From Bacteroides sp. UBA7333 (GTDB lineage: Bacteria; Bacteroidota; Bacteroidia; Bacteroidales; Bacteroidaceae), in the NCBI GenBank assembly GCA_002471195.1, contig DKPN01000025.1, forward strand, positions 1 to 22,755: a DNA stretch of 22,755 bases, written 5' to 3'. Below the pieces are notes generated by a model, which saw only the letters and a program-made list of their open reading frames with translations, ran no database searches and was not told where the DNA came from. The position numbers and the translations under genes are program-made. Of the stretch, positions 14,053 to 22,404 are shown piece after piece (within the stretch, counting starts at the first letter, position 1; each line of letters begins with the position of its first letter).

Positions 14053-16995
14053 TTATATTTTTACTTTTAATGAAATGCCATAATTGAAAGTGGGTATATA
14101 AGACGAACCGAATAATGTATTTGCACCATCATTCCAACTCGACTTGACTTTACTTAGGTTGTTTAAAAAGTTATTGGCATAAAAGGATAGGATAAAATGT
14201 TTTCCAAGCTCTTTTGTAACCATTAGGTTTACTGAAAAGTAGGGAGATATTCTATTTTGATTGAAATAATATGAGGTAGTGGTTTTACCTACCATTTTTG
14301 CTAACTCATTGTATAGTGCTTTATCATGCTCTTTTGCCCAAAGAAATTTCTCTTTAAAGGGGATTAATGTAGTTAAATCATCGGTGCTGGTATAAAACTC
14401 GGGATAGATGGCCACATATTGATTGCCGGCATAAATATCTCCCTCTACTCCAACATAGTCTGAACGATCAGCTATAATGAAACCTCGCTGTGTACCATTA
14501 TATTCTGATAAATAGCGAGTTGAATGATATAATGTAGATTCGATACGCAAAGAAACCAACAATTTTATGCGAGGTATATTCGTAATCATTGTCAAATTAT
14601 TATTCACTCTTTTAGTTTCCGAACCGTTTGATGCTCTGTAATCGCCAGCATAATAGCCTACATATTTATAAGGAGATCCATCGGACATAAACTGATCGGC
14701 TGCCGGAGAATAGGATATTAATTGCTCGTTTATACCACGATAACTGTAATAACTGCCATCATATATAAAGGCTGTATATAACGTTGGAATGCGTCCGAAA
14801 TTGACAGTCCACTCTATGCCTTGTCGCAACACCGGTGATGTATTACTGGCATAAGTATTGCTTTGTAATGAGGTGCGTTCTGAATATCTCAATTGCTGCG
14901 CAGGCAAAACACCTGTTTTATCGTACATCGTTACTATACCTGTTTTCTGATCAATCAAATAACCTCTGTTTTCTGTAGGGATATTGGTTCCTTCGATTGA
15001 TTTCTGATCAGTGAACTTATAGGTAAAAGGGGTATAATGTGAATCGGTAGAATAGTTATTGAAACTCTTGTTGCGATATGCATTGATAGCGATTCGAATC
15101 TTTCCTAACTGTATATCTACACCCACCTCCATTTGACGGGTACGTTGCCACTTTAGTTGCGGATTATAGATCTGCGTTGATGGCGTAATATAATAGGCAT
15201 AATAAGCCGTTCCATCCGACAATGCACCCGGAGCAAAAGTCAATCGGTTTTTATAAGATGGTTGTGGATATAATACTGCAAATGAGGGGAGTTTAACTGC
15301 ATCGCCTATACCTGCACGTAGCTTAAACAATTTAAGAGAATTCGCATTAGGGCTATTTATTATCGTATAACTTGCCGAAATACGTGGCGACCATGCTCCA
15401 ATCGTTCCATAACCCGAACCATCGACTTGGGTCATATCGTAACGTATGCCTGGTGTGATTTGCATATGAGTATTGCCAATTGGAATACTCATAGAGTTCT
15501 CGGCAAAAGCAGAGAAATTATTCATAAATGGCAAATCGCTATAACGATAGGGACGCCAATCGGGGGTATAGCGTGCTTCAGTATAATAGATGCCACGACC
15601 ATAATTTCCAACAGAAGAGTAACTAACACCCAATTTTATTCGATTAGAAACCTTACCTAAAGTAATATTATTGTATAGGCGTAATGAGGCATTATATTCC
15701 ACAGGACGATCATCTCGTTTTTGCTCTTGATACCAGTACCCCGCTGGTATGAGCGAAATAGAAGCATTGGGATCTTGATCAAAATCGGCAGCCACAAAAT
15801 AGCCTTCTTCAGTACCATGAAATACAGGTATAGCAGTTGAACTCGATCTATTAGTACGTATCGTTTGTTCTTTATCAGAATAGTTGACAAATGTTTTTAG
15901 TTCGATACCGGTAAGATAAGGCTTATTGATGAGCCAATCTATACCAATAGAAGCGCGTATTGTATTATCATGCAGCTTGCTATATGTTTCGGAAAAAGCA
16001 TCGGGATCGGCTTTTGAGTTATACCCACCGATATTGCCGGCTAATGTTGCGAAAAATTTTAAAGGTGAATGGATAGACCGATTTAAACGATTGGTATATG
16101 ATAAAGTTAAACCATTGCGTTGGTATGTGGTATGCGGCGAAGCCATTTCGGCAGTAGAAGAGGTGTGTTCTAAACTAATATTCAAGTTACCGTTTTTGCT
16201 TCCGAGATCGAATCCTTTATTGAACGCTATCAACTTTGTTTTAGGACCGGCTGAAAGAGATGCTTGAAAAGGGGTATGCCCTTTAAAAGTATTTACTTTG
16301 ACTATGCCCGCCGATACATCGCCATACTCTACAGAGGGTATACCGGCAACAATCTCAATCGATTCTATATTTGATGTGGCAATATTACGAGTATCAATGC
16401 CTTCGGTAGCCGACAATGAAGCATTGTTAGTCAATCGTATCCCATCAACTTCGACGGCCGACATGAAGGTAGGATTGCCTAATTCATTCGACTCGGAACG
16501 TATTTCAAAACGTTTTCCTGATGATGTAAGATCATTGTCTCTTTGAGTTTTACCACCCGGTAACAGTAGAGAAATATCGGTAATACTATTGACCTGTTGA
16601 TGCTCTAAGGCTGCTTTATCAATGATATAAGATGTTGTGGGATGATTCTTATTGGCACGTGCAGTGACTACCACTTCATCGAGCGAAAGATTGTCTATTT
16701 TAATAGGTAGCGTCAAATCTAAAATATCTTGATTTACAACAATAGGTATTTCGGATTTAACGTATCCCAGACATGAAACGACCAAAGTTTTTGATCCAGC
16801 AGGTACTCCTTTTATAATAAACTCTCCTTTTTCATCTGAAATAGCCCACAATTCGTTTTCGGGAATCACGATAGTAGCAAATTCGATGATGGAATGATCG
16901 AGTTCGCATACAATCTTGCCCTTCAAGGTAAATGTATTTCCGAAACATACTAAAGGAAGAAGCCCAATGAATATAATAGTATAAAAATATTTCAT
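14053..16995 (-). CDS. TonB-dependent outer-membrane receptor
   Basis: 980 residues from the ATG at 16995; the preceding in-frame TTG codon adds only one residue and is not needed. Signal peptide MKYFYTIIFIGLLPLVCFG. Residues about 22-105 form a carboxypeptidase-regulatory-like domain (KIVCELDHSIIEFATIVIPE, ISDEKGEFIIKGVPAGSKTL). SLDEVVVTARAN is the TonB-box-like segment. The plug (about 115-240) contains GKRFEIRSES, VDGIRL, IESIEIVAGIPSVEYGDVSA and GIVKV, followed by a large 22-stranded-type barrel ending IPTFNYGISLKVKI. It is the first gene of the operon that also encodes a lipoprotein, a PepSY protein and an ABC transporter, so it probably imports a scarce ligand such as a metal chelate or haem. 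Substrate is not readable from sequence. Confidence 0.9.
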   Translation of the reverse strand: MKYFYTIIFIGLLPLVCFGNTFTLKGKIVCELDHSIIEFATIVIPENELWAISDEKGEFIIKGVPAGSKTLVVSCLGYVKSEIPIVVNQDILDLTLPIKIDNLSLDEVVVTARANKNHPTTSYIIDKAALEHQQVNSITDISLLLPGGKTQRDNDLTSSGKRFEIRSESNELGNPTFMSAVEVDGIRLTNNASLSATEGIDTRNIATSNIESIEIVAGIPSVEYGDVSAGIVKVNTFKGHTPFQASLSAGPKTKLIAFNKGFDLGSKNGNLNISLEHTSSTAEMASPHTTYQRNGLTLSYTNRLNRSIHSPLKFFATLAGNIGGYNSKADPDAFSETYSKLHDNTIRASIGIDWLINKPYLTGIELKTFVNYSDKEQTIRTNRSSSTAIPVFHGTEEGYFVAADFDQDPNASISLIPAGYWYQEQKRDDRPVEYNASLRLYNNITLGKVSNRIKLGVSYSSVGNYGRGIYYTEARYTPDWRPYRYSDLPFMNNFSAFAENSMSIPIGNTHMQITPGIRYDMTQVDGSGYGTIGAWSPRISASYTIINSPNANSLKLFKLRAGIGDAVKLPSFAVLYPQPSYKNRLTFAPGALSDGTAYYAYYITPSTQIYNPQLKWQRTRQMEVGVDIQLGKIRIAINAYRNKSFNNYSTDSHYTPFTYKFTDQKSIEGTNIPTENRGYLIDQKTGIVTMYDKTGVLPAQQLRYSERTSLQSNTYASNTSPVLRQGIEWTVNFGRIPTLYTAFIYDGSYYSYRGINEQLISYSPAADQFMSDGSPYKYVGYYAGDYRASNGSETKRVNNNLTMITNIPRIKLLVSLRIESTLYHSTRYLSEYNGTQRGFIIADRSDYVGVEGDIYAGNQYVAIYPEFYTSTDDLTTLIPFKEKFLWAKEHDKALYNELAKMVGKTTTSYYFNQNRISPYFSVNLMVTKELGKHFILSFYANNFLNNLSKVKSSWNDGANTLFGSSYIPTFNYGISLKVKI

Positions 16996-17009
16996 CAATG
17001 ATATTTGCT

Positions 17010-17039
17010 TTCGTGAGTTTCATCAATAATGATGATTCA
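17010..17039. promoter_or_regulatory. Palindromic, partly Fur-box-like site downstream of the receptor promoter
   Basis: Between the -7 element and the receptor ATG lies an inverted repeat, TCATCA-ATAA-TGATGA, flanked by further GTGA/TCAC complementarity. The overlapping segment 17024-17038 matches the 15-bp TGATAATnATTATCA type of Fur box at 10 of 15 positions, including eight in a row (ATAATGAT). It could be an iron-responsive operator or a leader hairpin. The match is too weak to assign a regulator. Confidence 0.3.
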
Positions 17040-17044
17040 CGGTG

Positions 17045-17075
17045 CAAAATTACCGAGATGTTCCATCTGGGTCAA
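17045..17075 (-). promoter_or_regulatory. Primary-sigma promoter of the TonB/PepSY/ABC operon
   Basis: On the minus strand, TTG (17075-17073), a 20-nt spacer and TAATTTTG (17052-17045) match the Bacteroidota -33/-7 consensus TTTG/TAnnTTTG, the -7 element perfectly. It lies 49 nt upstream of the receptor ATG and is the only clear promoter seen for the eight-gene operon. Confidence 0.7.
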
Positions 17076-17159
17076 TCCCCAACTCTAAGTAAAATCTATT
17101 CGATATTATACCCTAAAATGGGTAGAATAACTCTAAATAAGATGAAATATTACAAATTT

Positions 17160-17194
17160 AAATAGGCTGACTCTTATGTAGAATCAGCCTATTT
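17160..17194 (-). terminator. Rho-independent terminator of valS
   Basis: A 15-bp stem (17160-17174 with 17180-17194) with one G-U pair and a 5-nt loop, outer arms AAATAGGCTGA. On the minus strand it is followed by TTTAAATTTG. It starts about 25 nt after the valS stop and separates valS from the downstream operon, which therefore needs its own promoter. Confidence 0.8.
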
Positions 17195-17218
17195 ATAAAA
17201 TGATATTATATGTAAAGA

Positions 17219-19849
17219 TTATGCTTTGTTGCGGAGAGCAGCAATACTTTCTTCAAGCGATTTGATGATGCTTTCGGCATCGGCTTGTTTTTTACGCTCC
17301 ATCTCCAATACATTAGCAGGGGCATTGTTTACAAATTTTTCGTTGCTAAGTTTCTTCATTACACCTTGCAAGAAACCTTGTTTGTGCTTCAACTCGGCTT
17401 CCATACGAGCAATTTCTGCTTCAGCATCAATCATATTGCCCAAAGGTATGGCAAACTCAGTAGTACCTACCATGAACGATGCAGAACCTTCGGCTTTGGC
17501 ATCGACAGTTGAGATTGCTGAAAGATTACACATTTTAAACAATACTGAATCGAATGCCGCTACTGGATTATCGCCCAATACCTGTAGTTCTAATTGCTCT
17601 TTTTGTGGAATATTTCTTTGTAAACGAATAGAGCGGATGTTACTGATTACCTCTTTAGCAATATCAAAATTGGCAATCAATGCTTTGTCTACCAAACCAG
17701 CCGATGGCATAACAGAAACCATTAAGCTTTCGCCATCTTTACGCTCGTGAATGTTTTGCCACAACTCTTCTGTGATAAATGGCATGAACGGATGAAGCAT
17801 GTGTAGCAAATTATCGAAGAAACCTAAAGTTGTTTTCAATACTTCGGGATTGATGCCTTGACCATAAGCAGGCTTAATCATCTCTAAATACCAAGATGAG
17901 AATTCATCCCAGAATAATTTGTACACAGCCATTAATGCTTCGCTCAAACGGTATTTACTAAATAGATCGGCAACTTCGGCTGCTACTTCGCTTTGTTTCG
18001 ATTCGAACCAACGAATAGCCAATTGCGATGCTGCTGGCATTTCGGCTTGCTCGTCAATATTCCAACCCTTCACCAAACGGAAGGCATTCCAAATTTTGTT
18101 ACAGAAATTACGTCCTTGCTCGCATAGTGACTCATCGAATAGAATATCATTGCCTGCAGGAGCCGCCAACATCATACCCATACGCACACCATCGGCACCA
18201 AATTGATCAATCAATGACAATGGATCGGGTGAATTACCCAACGATTTAGACATCTTACGACCAATCTTATCGCGAACGATACCAGTAAAATATACGTTTT
18301 TGAATGGCATTTTACCCTCATACTCGTAACCGGCCATAATCATACGTGCTACCCAGAAGAAAATAATATCCGGACCTGTAACCAAGTCGTTGGTTGGATA
18401 GTAATATTCTATCTCTTCGTTGCCCGGTTCTAGAATACCATTAAACAATGATATAGGCCATAACCATGAAGAGAACCAAGTGTCTAAACAGTCTTCGTCT
18501 TGACGAAGATCTTCGATAGTCAATGAAGTGTTTCCCGTTTTTTCGATAGCCAACTTCAACGCTTCCTCAGTGGTTTCGGCTACAACGAAGCCGCCTTCTG
18601 GCAAGAAATATGCTGGAATACGATGTCCCCACCACAACTGACGGCTGATACACCAATCTTTGATGTTCTCCATCCAGTGACGGTAAGTATTTTTATATTT
18701 TGCAGGGTAGAACTTGATATCATCGTCCATTACGGGCGTAAGTGCGATTTGTGCCAAGTGCTCCATTTTCAAGAACCATTGCATAGATAGTTTTGGTTCG
18801 ATTACAACATTGGTACGTTCAGAATATCCCACCTTGTTGGTATATGCCTCTGTTTTTTCTAGCAAATCGGCATCAGCCAAATCTTTTTCAATTTGTTTAC
18901 GCACATCGAAACGATCCATGCCTACATATAGTCCGGCAGCTTCGCTCAATGTTCCATTATCATTGAAGATATCGATGCTAGGCAAGTTGTATTTTTCGCC
19001 CAACATATAGTCATTCACATCGTGAGCTGGAGTGACTTTTAAACAACCGGTACCAAATTCGATATCAACATAATCGTCTTCGATAACGGGAATAACACGG
19101 TTCACCAAAGGAACGATAACTTTCTTTCCTTTTAAGTGTTGGTTTTTAGGGTCGTTAGGATTAATACACATCGCTGTATCGCCCATGATCGTTTCGGGAC
19201 GTGTGGTTGCAACAACAGCATACGTATCTTCACCTTCGACTTTATATTTTAAATAGAACAATTTACCATGTTCTTCTTTGTAAATCACCTCTTCGTCAGA
19301 AAGTGCTGTCAGAGCTTGTGGATCCCAGTTTACCATACGTACACCACGATAAATCAACCCTTTTTTGTAAAGATCGACAAATACGCGAAGTACACTTTCA
19401 CTACGAATTTCGTCCATTGTAAATGCCGTACGATCCCAATCGCAAGAAGCACCAAGACGACGCAATTGTTTTAGAATGATACCGCCATGTTCTTCGGTCC
19501 AATCCCAAGCATGTTTTAAAAATTCATCGCGAGTAAGATCGGTTTTCTTGATGCCTTGTGCAGCCAAACGGCCTACAACTTTAGCTTCGGTTGCAATAGA
19601 AGCGTGGTCGGTACCGGGTACCCAGCAGGCATTTTTACCTTCCATGCGGGCACGGCGAACCAAAATATCTTGAATGGTATTGTTAAGCATGTGTCCCATG
19701 TGCAACACACCAGTGACGTTTGGAGGAGGGATAACGATGGTATACGGTTCACGTCCATCGGGTTTAGAACTGAATAATTGGTTTTGCATCCAATATTGGT
19801 ACCACTTACCTTCCACATCAGCGGGATTATACTTACTTGCTAATTCCAT
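17219..19849 (-). CDS. valS: Valyl-tRNA synthetase
   Basis: 876 residues, the usual length for Bacteroidota ValRS. The enzyme charges tRNA-Val with valine in the cytoplasm and hydrolyses mischarged threonyl-tRNA. Class I signatures are intact: PPNVTGVLHMGHMLN with the HIGH-type motif HMGH at residues 50-53, and KMSKS at 532-536 (GRKMSKSLGN). The editing insert (about 190-340) contains YAVVATTRPETIMGDTA and GTGCLKVTPAHDVNDY. The C-terminus (about 805-870) is the valine-enzyme coiled coil (DAEAEIARMEAELKHKQGFL, KFVNNAPANVLEMERKKQAD). The start at 19849 (MELASKYNPADVEGKWY) is chosen over an in-frame ATG 26 codons upstream because that extension covers the promoter region and matches no ValRS N-terminus. 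It is transcribed divergently from the DUF3810 gene. Confidence 0.98.
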   Translation of the reverse strand: MELASKYNPADVEGKWYQYWMQNQLFSSKPDGREPYTIVIPPPNVTGVLHMGHMLNNTIQDILVRRARMEGKNACWVPGTDHASIATEAKVVGRLAAQGIKKTDLTRDEFLKHAWDWTEEHGGIILKQLRRLGASCDWDRTAFTMDEIRSESVLRVFVDLYKKGLIYRGVRMVNWDPQALTALSDEEVIYKEEHGKLFYLKYKVEGEDTYAVVATTRPETIMGDTAMCINPNDPKNQHLKGKKVIVPLVNRVIPVIEDDYVDIEFGTGCLKVTPAHDVNDYMLGEKYNLPSIDIFNDNGTLSEAAGLYVGMDRFDVRKQIEKDLADADLLEKTEAYTNKVGYSERTNVVIEPKLSMQWFLKMEHLAQIALTPVMDDDIKFYPAKYKNTYRHWMENIKDWCISRQLWWGHRIPAYFLPEGGFVVAETTEEALKLAIEKTGNTSLTIEDLRQDEDCLDTWFSSWLWPISLFNGILEPGNEEIEYYYPTNDLVTGPDIIFFWVARMIMAGYEYEGKMPFKNVYFTGIVRDKIGRKMSKSLGNSPDPLSLIDQFGADGVRMGMMLAAPAGNDILFDESLCEQGRNFCNKIWNAFRLVKGWNIDEQAEMPAASQLAIRWFESKQSEVAAEVADLFSKYRLSEALMAVYKLFWDEFSSWYLEMIKPAYGQGINPEVLKTTLGFFDNLLHMLHPFMPFITEELWQNIHERKDGESLMVSVMPSAGLVDKALIANFDIAKEVISNIRSIRLQRNIPQKEQLELQVLGDNPVAAFDSVLFKMCNLSAISTVDAKAEGSASFMVGTTEFAIPLGNMIDAEAEIARMEAELKHKQGFLQGVMKKLSNEKFVNNAPANVLEMERKKQADAESIIKSLEESIAALRNKA

Positions 19850-19888
19850 GTTATGTTTTCTATATAATTTAATTTGAAAATAATGCGG

Positions 19889-19896
19889 CAAAATTA
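19889..19896 (-). promoter_or_regulatory. Candidate -7 element of valS
   Basis: TAATTTTG on the minus strand is a perfect TAnnTTTG match, 39 nt upstream of the valS ATG. I see no convincing -33 element at the expected 19-21 nt spacing, so this is only a partial promoter call. Confidence 0.4.
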
Positions 19897-19940
19897 ATAA
19901 ATAAAAAGCGTTATACACTACATACAATCAAAGAATTGCA

Positions 19941-19948
19941 TACCTTTG
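19941..19948 (+). promoter_or_regulatory. Candidate -7 element of the DUF3810-mazG unit
   Basis: TACCTTTG is a perfect TAnnTTTG match, 14 nt before the ATG at 19963, which implies a very short leader. No clear -33 element is seen at the expected distance. Together with 19889-19896 it makes a compact divergent promoter region of about 110 bp. Confidence 0.4.
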
Positions 19949-19962
19949 GTTGTTTTTAAGTT

Positions 19963-21000
19963 ATGAAAAGAAAAGAGAAGATTTGTTTATGGGTGATTGC
20001 AGCTCTACTTTTGATGGTATGGGCCATACAATTGATTCCGAGTTGGGGCGAATGTTATGCCCGTTGTCTCTACCCTATTATCTCTTATCCGCTACGATTA
20101 TTTTCAAACTTTTTTCCTTTTTCTATTGGCGATTTATTTATCGCAGGCTGCATTCTATGGTTCATTATTTATCCGATATATGCCATTAAAAAACACTTAG
20201 GATGGAAAAGAATTGTTCTGAATATAACTAAATTTTTGGCATGCATTTATATTTGGTTTTATCTAGCGTGGGGATTAAATTATTCGCAATATTCTTTTTA
20301 TATACGCACCCAAACACCATACACGCCATATTCGGCCGAAAATTTCAAAGCTTTTCTTAATGATTACATTCCGCGGTTGAATCAATCGTTTGTTCATATC
20401 GACACATTGAATGCAAACTTGTTGAGGAATGAAATTGTAAAAGGATATTTTTCAATAAGCGATTCAATGGGCATAAATGCTCCTAAAGGACCGATACCCA
20501 AAGCAAAAGAGATGGTTTTTAGCAAACTGGCTTCAATGGTAGGTGTCAGCGGCAGCATGGCTCCTTTCTTTTGCGAGTTCACCATCAATAGCGATGTTCT
20601 TCCTTTACAATATCCTTCAACTTATGCGCATGAGTTATCGCATCTATTGGGTATCACCAACGAAGCAGAGGCCAGCTTTTATGCCTATCAGGTTTGTACA
20701 TTATCAGATATACCCGAAATACGATTTTCCGGATATTTTTCAATTCTAAGACATGTTTTGAATAATGTATATCAACTCATGACAAAAGAGGAGTTTGAAC
20801 AAATACTGAATTCAATCCGCCCCGAAATCATTAAGTTAAGCAATGAAAATCAAAAATATTGGACGGATAAATACCAACCGATTGTGGGGAAGACACAAGC
20901 ATGGATATATGATATCTACCTAAAAGGGAACAAAATAGATAGTGGAAGAAAAAATTATTCTGAAGTAATTGGATTATTAATATCGTATCAGAATAAATAG
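19963..21000 (+). CDS. DUF3810 family membrane protein with HExxH zinc-protease motif
   Basis: 345 residues. Three membrane helices at about 8-26, 55-75 and 88-106 are followed by a periplasmic or cytoplasmic domain. The motif AHELSHLLGITNEAEASF carries HELSH (H223, E224, H227), the zinc ligands and general base of an HExxH metallopeptidase, with glutamates at 234 and 236 as possible third ligands. This and the segments PPLQYPSTYAHE-like (residues 213-224) and GVSGSMAPFFCEF fit the DUF3810 family of Bacteroidota. Protease activity and substrate are unproven. It is divergent from valS and 21 nt upstream of mazG, probably in one transcript with it. Confidence 0.85.
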   Translation: MKRKEKICLWVIAALLLMVWAIQLIPSWGECYARCLYPIISYPLRLFSNFFPFSIGDLFIAGCILWFIIYPIYAIKKHLGWKRIVLNITKFLACIYIWFYLAWGLNYSQYSFYIRTQTPYTPYSAENFKAFLNDYIPRLNQSFVHIDTLNANLLRNEIVKGYFSISDSMGINAPKGPIPKAKEMVFSKLASMVGVSGSMAPFFCEFTINSDVLPLQYPSTYAHELSHLLGITNEAEASFYAYQVCTLSDIPEIRFSGYFSILRHVLNNVYQLMTKEEFEQILNSIRPEIIKLSNENQKYWTDKYQPIVGKTQAWIYDIYLKGNKIDSGRKNYSEVIGLLISYQNK

Positions 21001-21021
21001 ATAAAATAAAAACTAAATAAT

Positions 21022-21807
21022 ATGCATACAAGAAAAGAACAAATGGAAGCCTATGGGCGCTTCCTTGATGTACTAGATGAATTACGCGAAAAATGCCCAT
21101 GGGATAAAAAGCAAACGAACGAAAGTTTACGCCCCAATACCATTGAGGAAACATATGAACTTTGCGATGCTCTCACTCGAAACGACTCCAAAGAGATTTG
21201 CAAAGAATTAGGAGATGTATTGCTTCATGTGGCTTTTTATGCAAAAATAGCTGCCGAGAAAGACGACTTTGATATGGCAGATGTATGTAATAAACTTTGT
21301 GACAAACTGATCTTCCGCCATCCTCATGTGTTTGGCGAAGTTAAAGCAGATACTGCGACACAGGTTTCGGAAAATTGGGAGCAACTGAAGTTAAAAGAAA
21401 AAGATGGCAATGAGAGTGTTTTAAGTGGAGTACCGAGTGCTTTGCCCGCACTTATTAAAGCATATAGAATTCAAGACAAAGCACGTAACGTAGGCTTTGA
21501 TTGGGAAGAACGCGATCAAGTATGGGATAAGGTAAGAGAGGAATTTAATGAACTTCAAGCTGAAATTACACAAATGGATCAGGACAAATCAGAAGCTGAA
21601 TTTGGCGATTTGTTATTCAGTATTATCAATGCCGGAAGATTATATGGCATTAATCCTGAAAATGCGTTGGAACGCACCAACCAAAAGTTCATAAGACGAT
21701 TCAATTATCTTGAAGAAAAAACCATTAAAAAGGGACAAAACTTAAAAGATATGTCGCTCGAAGAGATGGATTCTATTTGGAATGAAGCAAAAAAGAAAGG
21801 AATGTAA
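21022..21807 (+). CDS. mazG: Nucleoside triphosphate pyrophosphohydrolase MazG
   Basis: 261 residues with two tandem MazG domains. MazG cleaves (d)NTPs to NMP and pyrophosphate in the cytoplasm, removing aberrant nucleotides. The first domain (about 7-120) has CPWDKKQTNESLRP and the metal-binding EExxE (residues 42-46, IEETYELCDAL) plus ExxD at 62-65 (KELGDVLLHVAFY). RHPHVFGEV follows. The second domain (about 140-255) has RIQDKARNVGFDWE, REEFNELQAEI and the EFGDLLFSIIN metal site, ending in the family-typical KKGQNLKDMSLEEMDSIWNE. All expected residues are present. It follows the DUF3810 gene by 21 nt. Confidence 0.97.
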   Translation: MHTRKEQMEAYGRFLDVLDELREKCPWDKKQTNESLRPNTIEETYELCDALTRNDSKEICKELGDVLLHVAFYAKIAAEKDDFDMADVCNKLCDKLIFRHPHVFGEVKADTATQVSENWEQLKLKEKDGNESVLSGVPSALPALIKAYRIQDKARNVGFDWEERDQVWDKVREEFNELQAEITQMDQDKSEAEFGDLLFSIINAGRLYGINPENALERTNQKFIRRFNYLEEKTIKKGQNLKDMSLEEMDSIWNEAKKKGM

Positions 21808-21836
21808 AAACCCTTTTGAACTGTATTATGAACTGT

Positions 21837-21884
21837 AAAATTAAATGCTATATTTTGAAATTTCAAAATATAGCATTTAATTTT
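21837..21884. terminator. 48-nt perfect palindrome, bidirectional terminator
   Basis: Positions 21837-21860 and 21861-21884 are exact reverse complements (AAAATTAAATGCTATATTTT, then GAAA, and its complement). The repeat is continuous with no spacer, so in RNA a few central bases would form the loop. It starts 29 nt after the mazG stop and ends 10 nt before the stop of the convergent gene. A-runs on one side and T-runs on the other give each strand a U-tract. Confidence 0.8.
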
Positions 21885-21894
21885 TATCAAAAAA

Positions 21895-22383
21895 CTATGA
21901 TTTGGCTTTCTTTCCGGAGCTACTATGATGTTTACACTCCCCCTTATCATTGATGCCTTTTATAATTTCACGATGAAAACGCATTTCTGCCCTCTGAATT
22001 AAAAATATTTTTTTAGGGGATAATATTTGCTTGAACTTAGCATAGTAAGACTTTTCTAACTCGGCAACCGATATCCGAGAATTGTATATTCCCTCCAGAA
22101 TATCATTGTATTGAGCTTCTGTAAGATTTTTCTCATTGCCTTCCTTTATTAGTTTCCATGCCTCATCGTTTAATTCTTTCTTTTTCTCTTGCATTTGAGA
22201 ATACAAGGGAAAGAAACGTGTAGCTTCTTCTGGACTTAAATCGGCTTGCTCAGTTATAAAAGCTTGCTGTTTTTCACGAAATTCAACCGGAGACATATGT
22301 GGTACTTTATTAGGTCTATTTTGAGCAATAGAAACTGACACAAAACTTATTAACAATATAAATAAAACTACTATTTTTTTCAT
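21895..22383 (-). CDS. Periplasmic Spy/CpxP-like stress protein
   Basis: 162 residues. Sec signal peptide MKKIVVLFILLISFVSVSIA with cleavage before QNRPNK. The mature part is wholly helical and charged: LSPEEATRFFPLYSQMQEKK, a long helical stretch (EGNEKNLTEAQYNDILEGIY, VAELEKSYYAKFKQILSPKK) and a basic tail. The 'LSPEEA..FFPLY..M..K' pattern is common in Bacteroidota periplasmic proteins distantly like Spy/CpxP chaperones or metal-resistance sensors. It lies 21 nt after the anti-sigma-like gene, which suggests a cell-envelope stress regulon in which it is a periplasmic sensor or effector. Start chosen at the ATG that gives the signal peptide. Confidence 0.75.
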   Translation of the reverse strand: MKKIVVLFILLISFVSVSIAQNRPNKVPHMSPVEFREKQQAFITEQADLSPEEATRFFPLYSQMQEKKKELNDEAWKLIKEGNEKNLTEAQYNDILEGIYNSRISVAELEKSYYAKFKQILSPKKIFLIQRAEMRFHREIIKGINDKGECKHHSSSGKKAKS

Positions 22384-22404
22384 TACAAATTTATGTTTTA
22401 TAAA

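Noticed and set aside
17226..17750. 174-residue plus-strand frame opposite valS
   Set aside because: It is the antisense shadow of the strongly supported valS gene and has no recognisable domain.
19850..19927. 26-codon N-terminal extension of ValS
   Set aside because: It contains the candidate promoter and does not look like a ValRS N-terminus; MELASKYNPADVEGKWY is the usual start.
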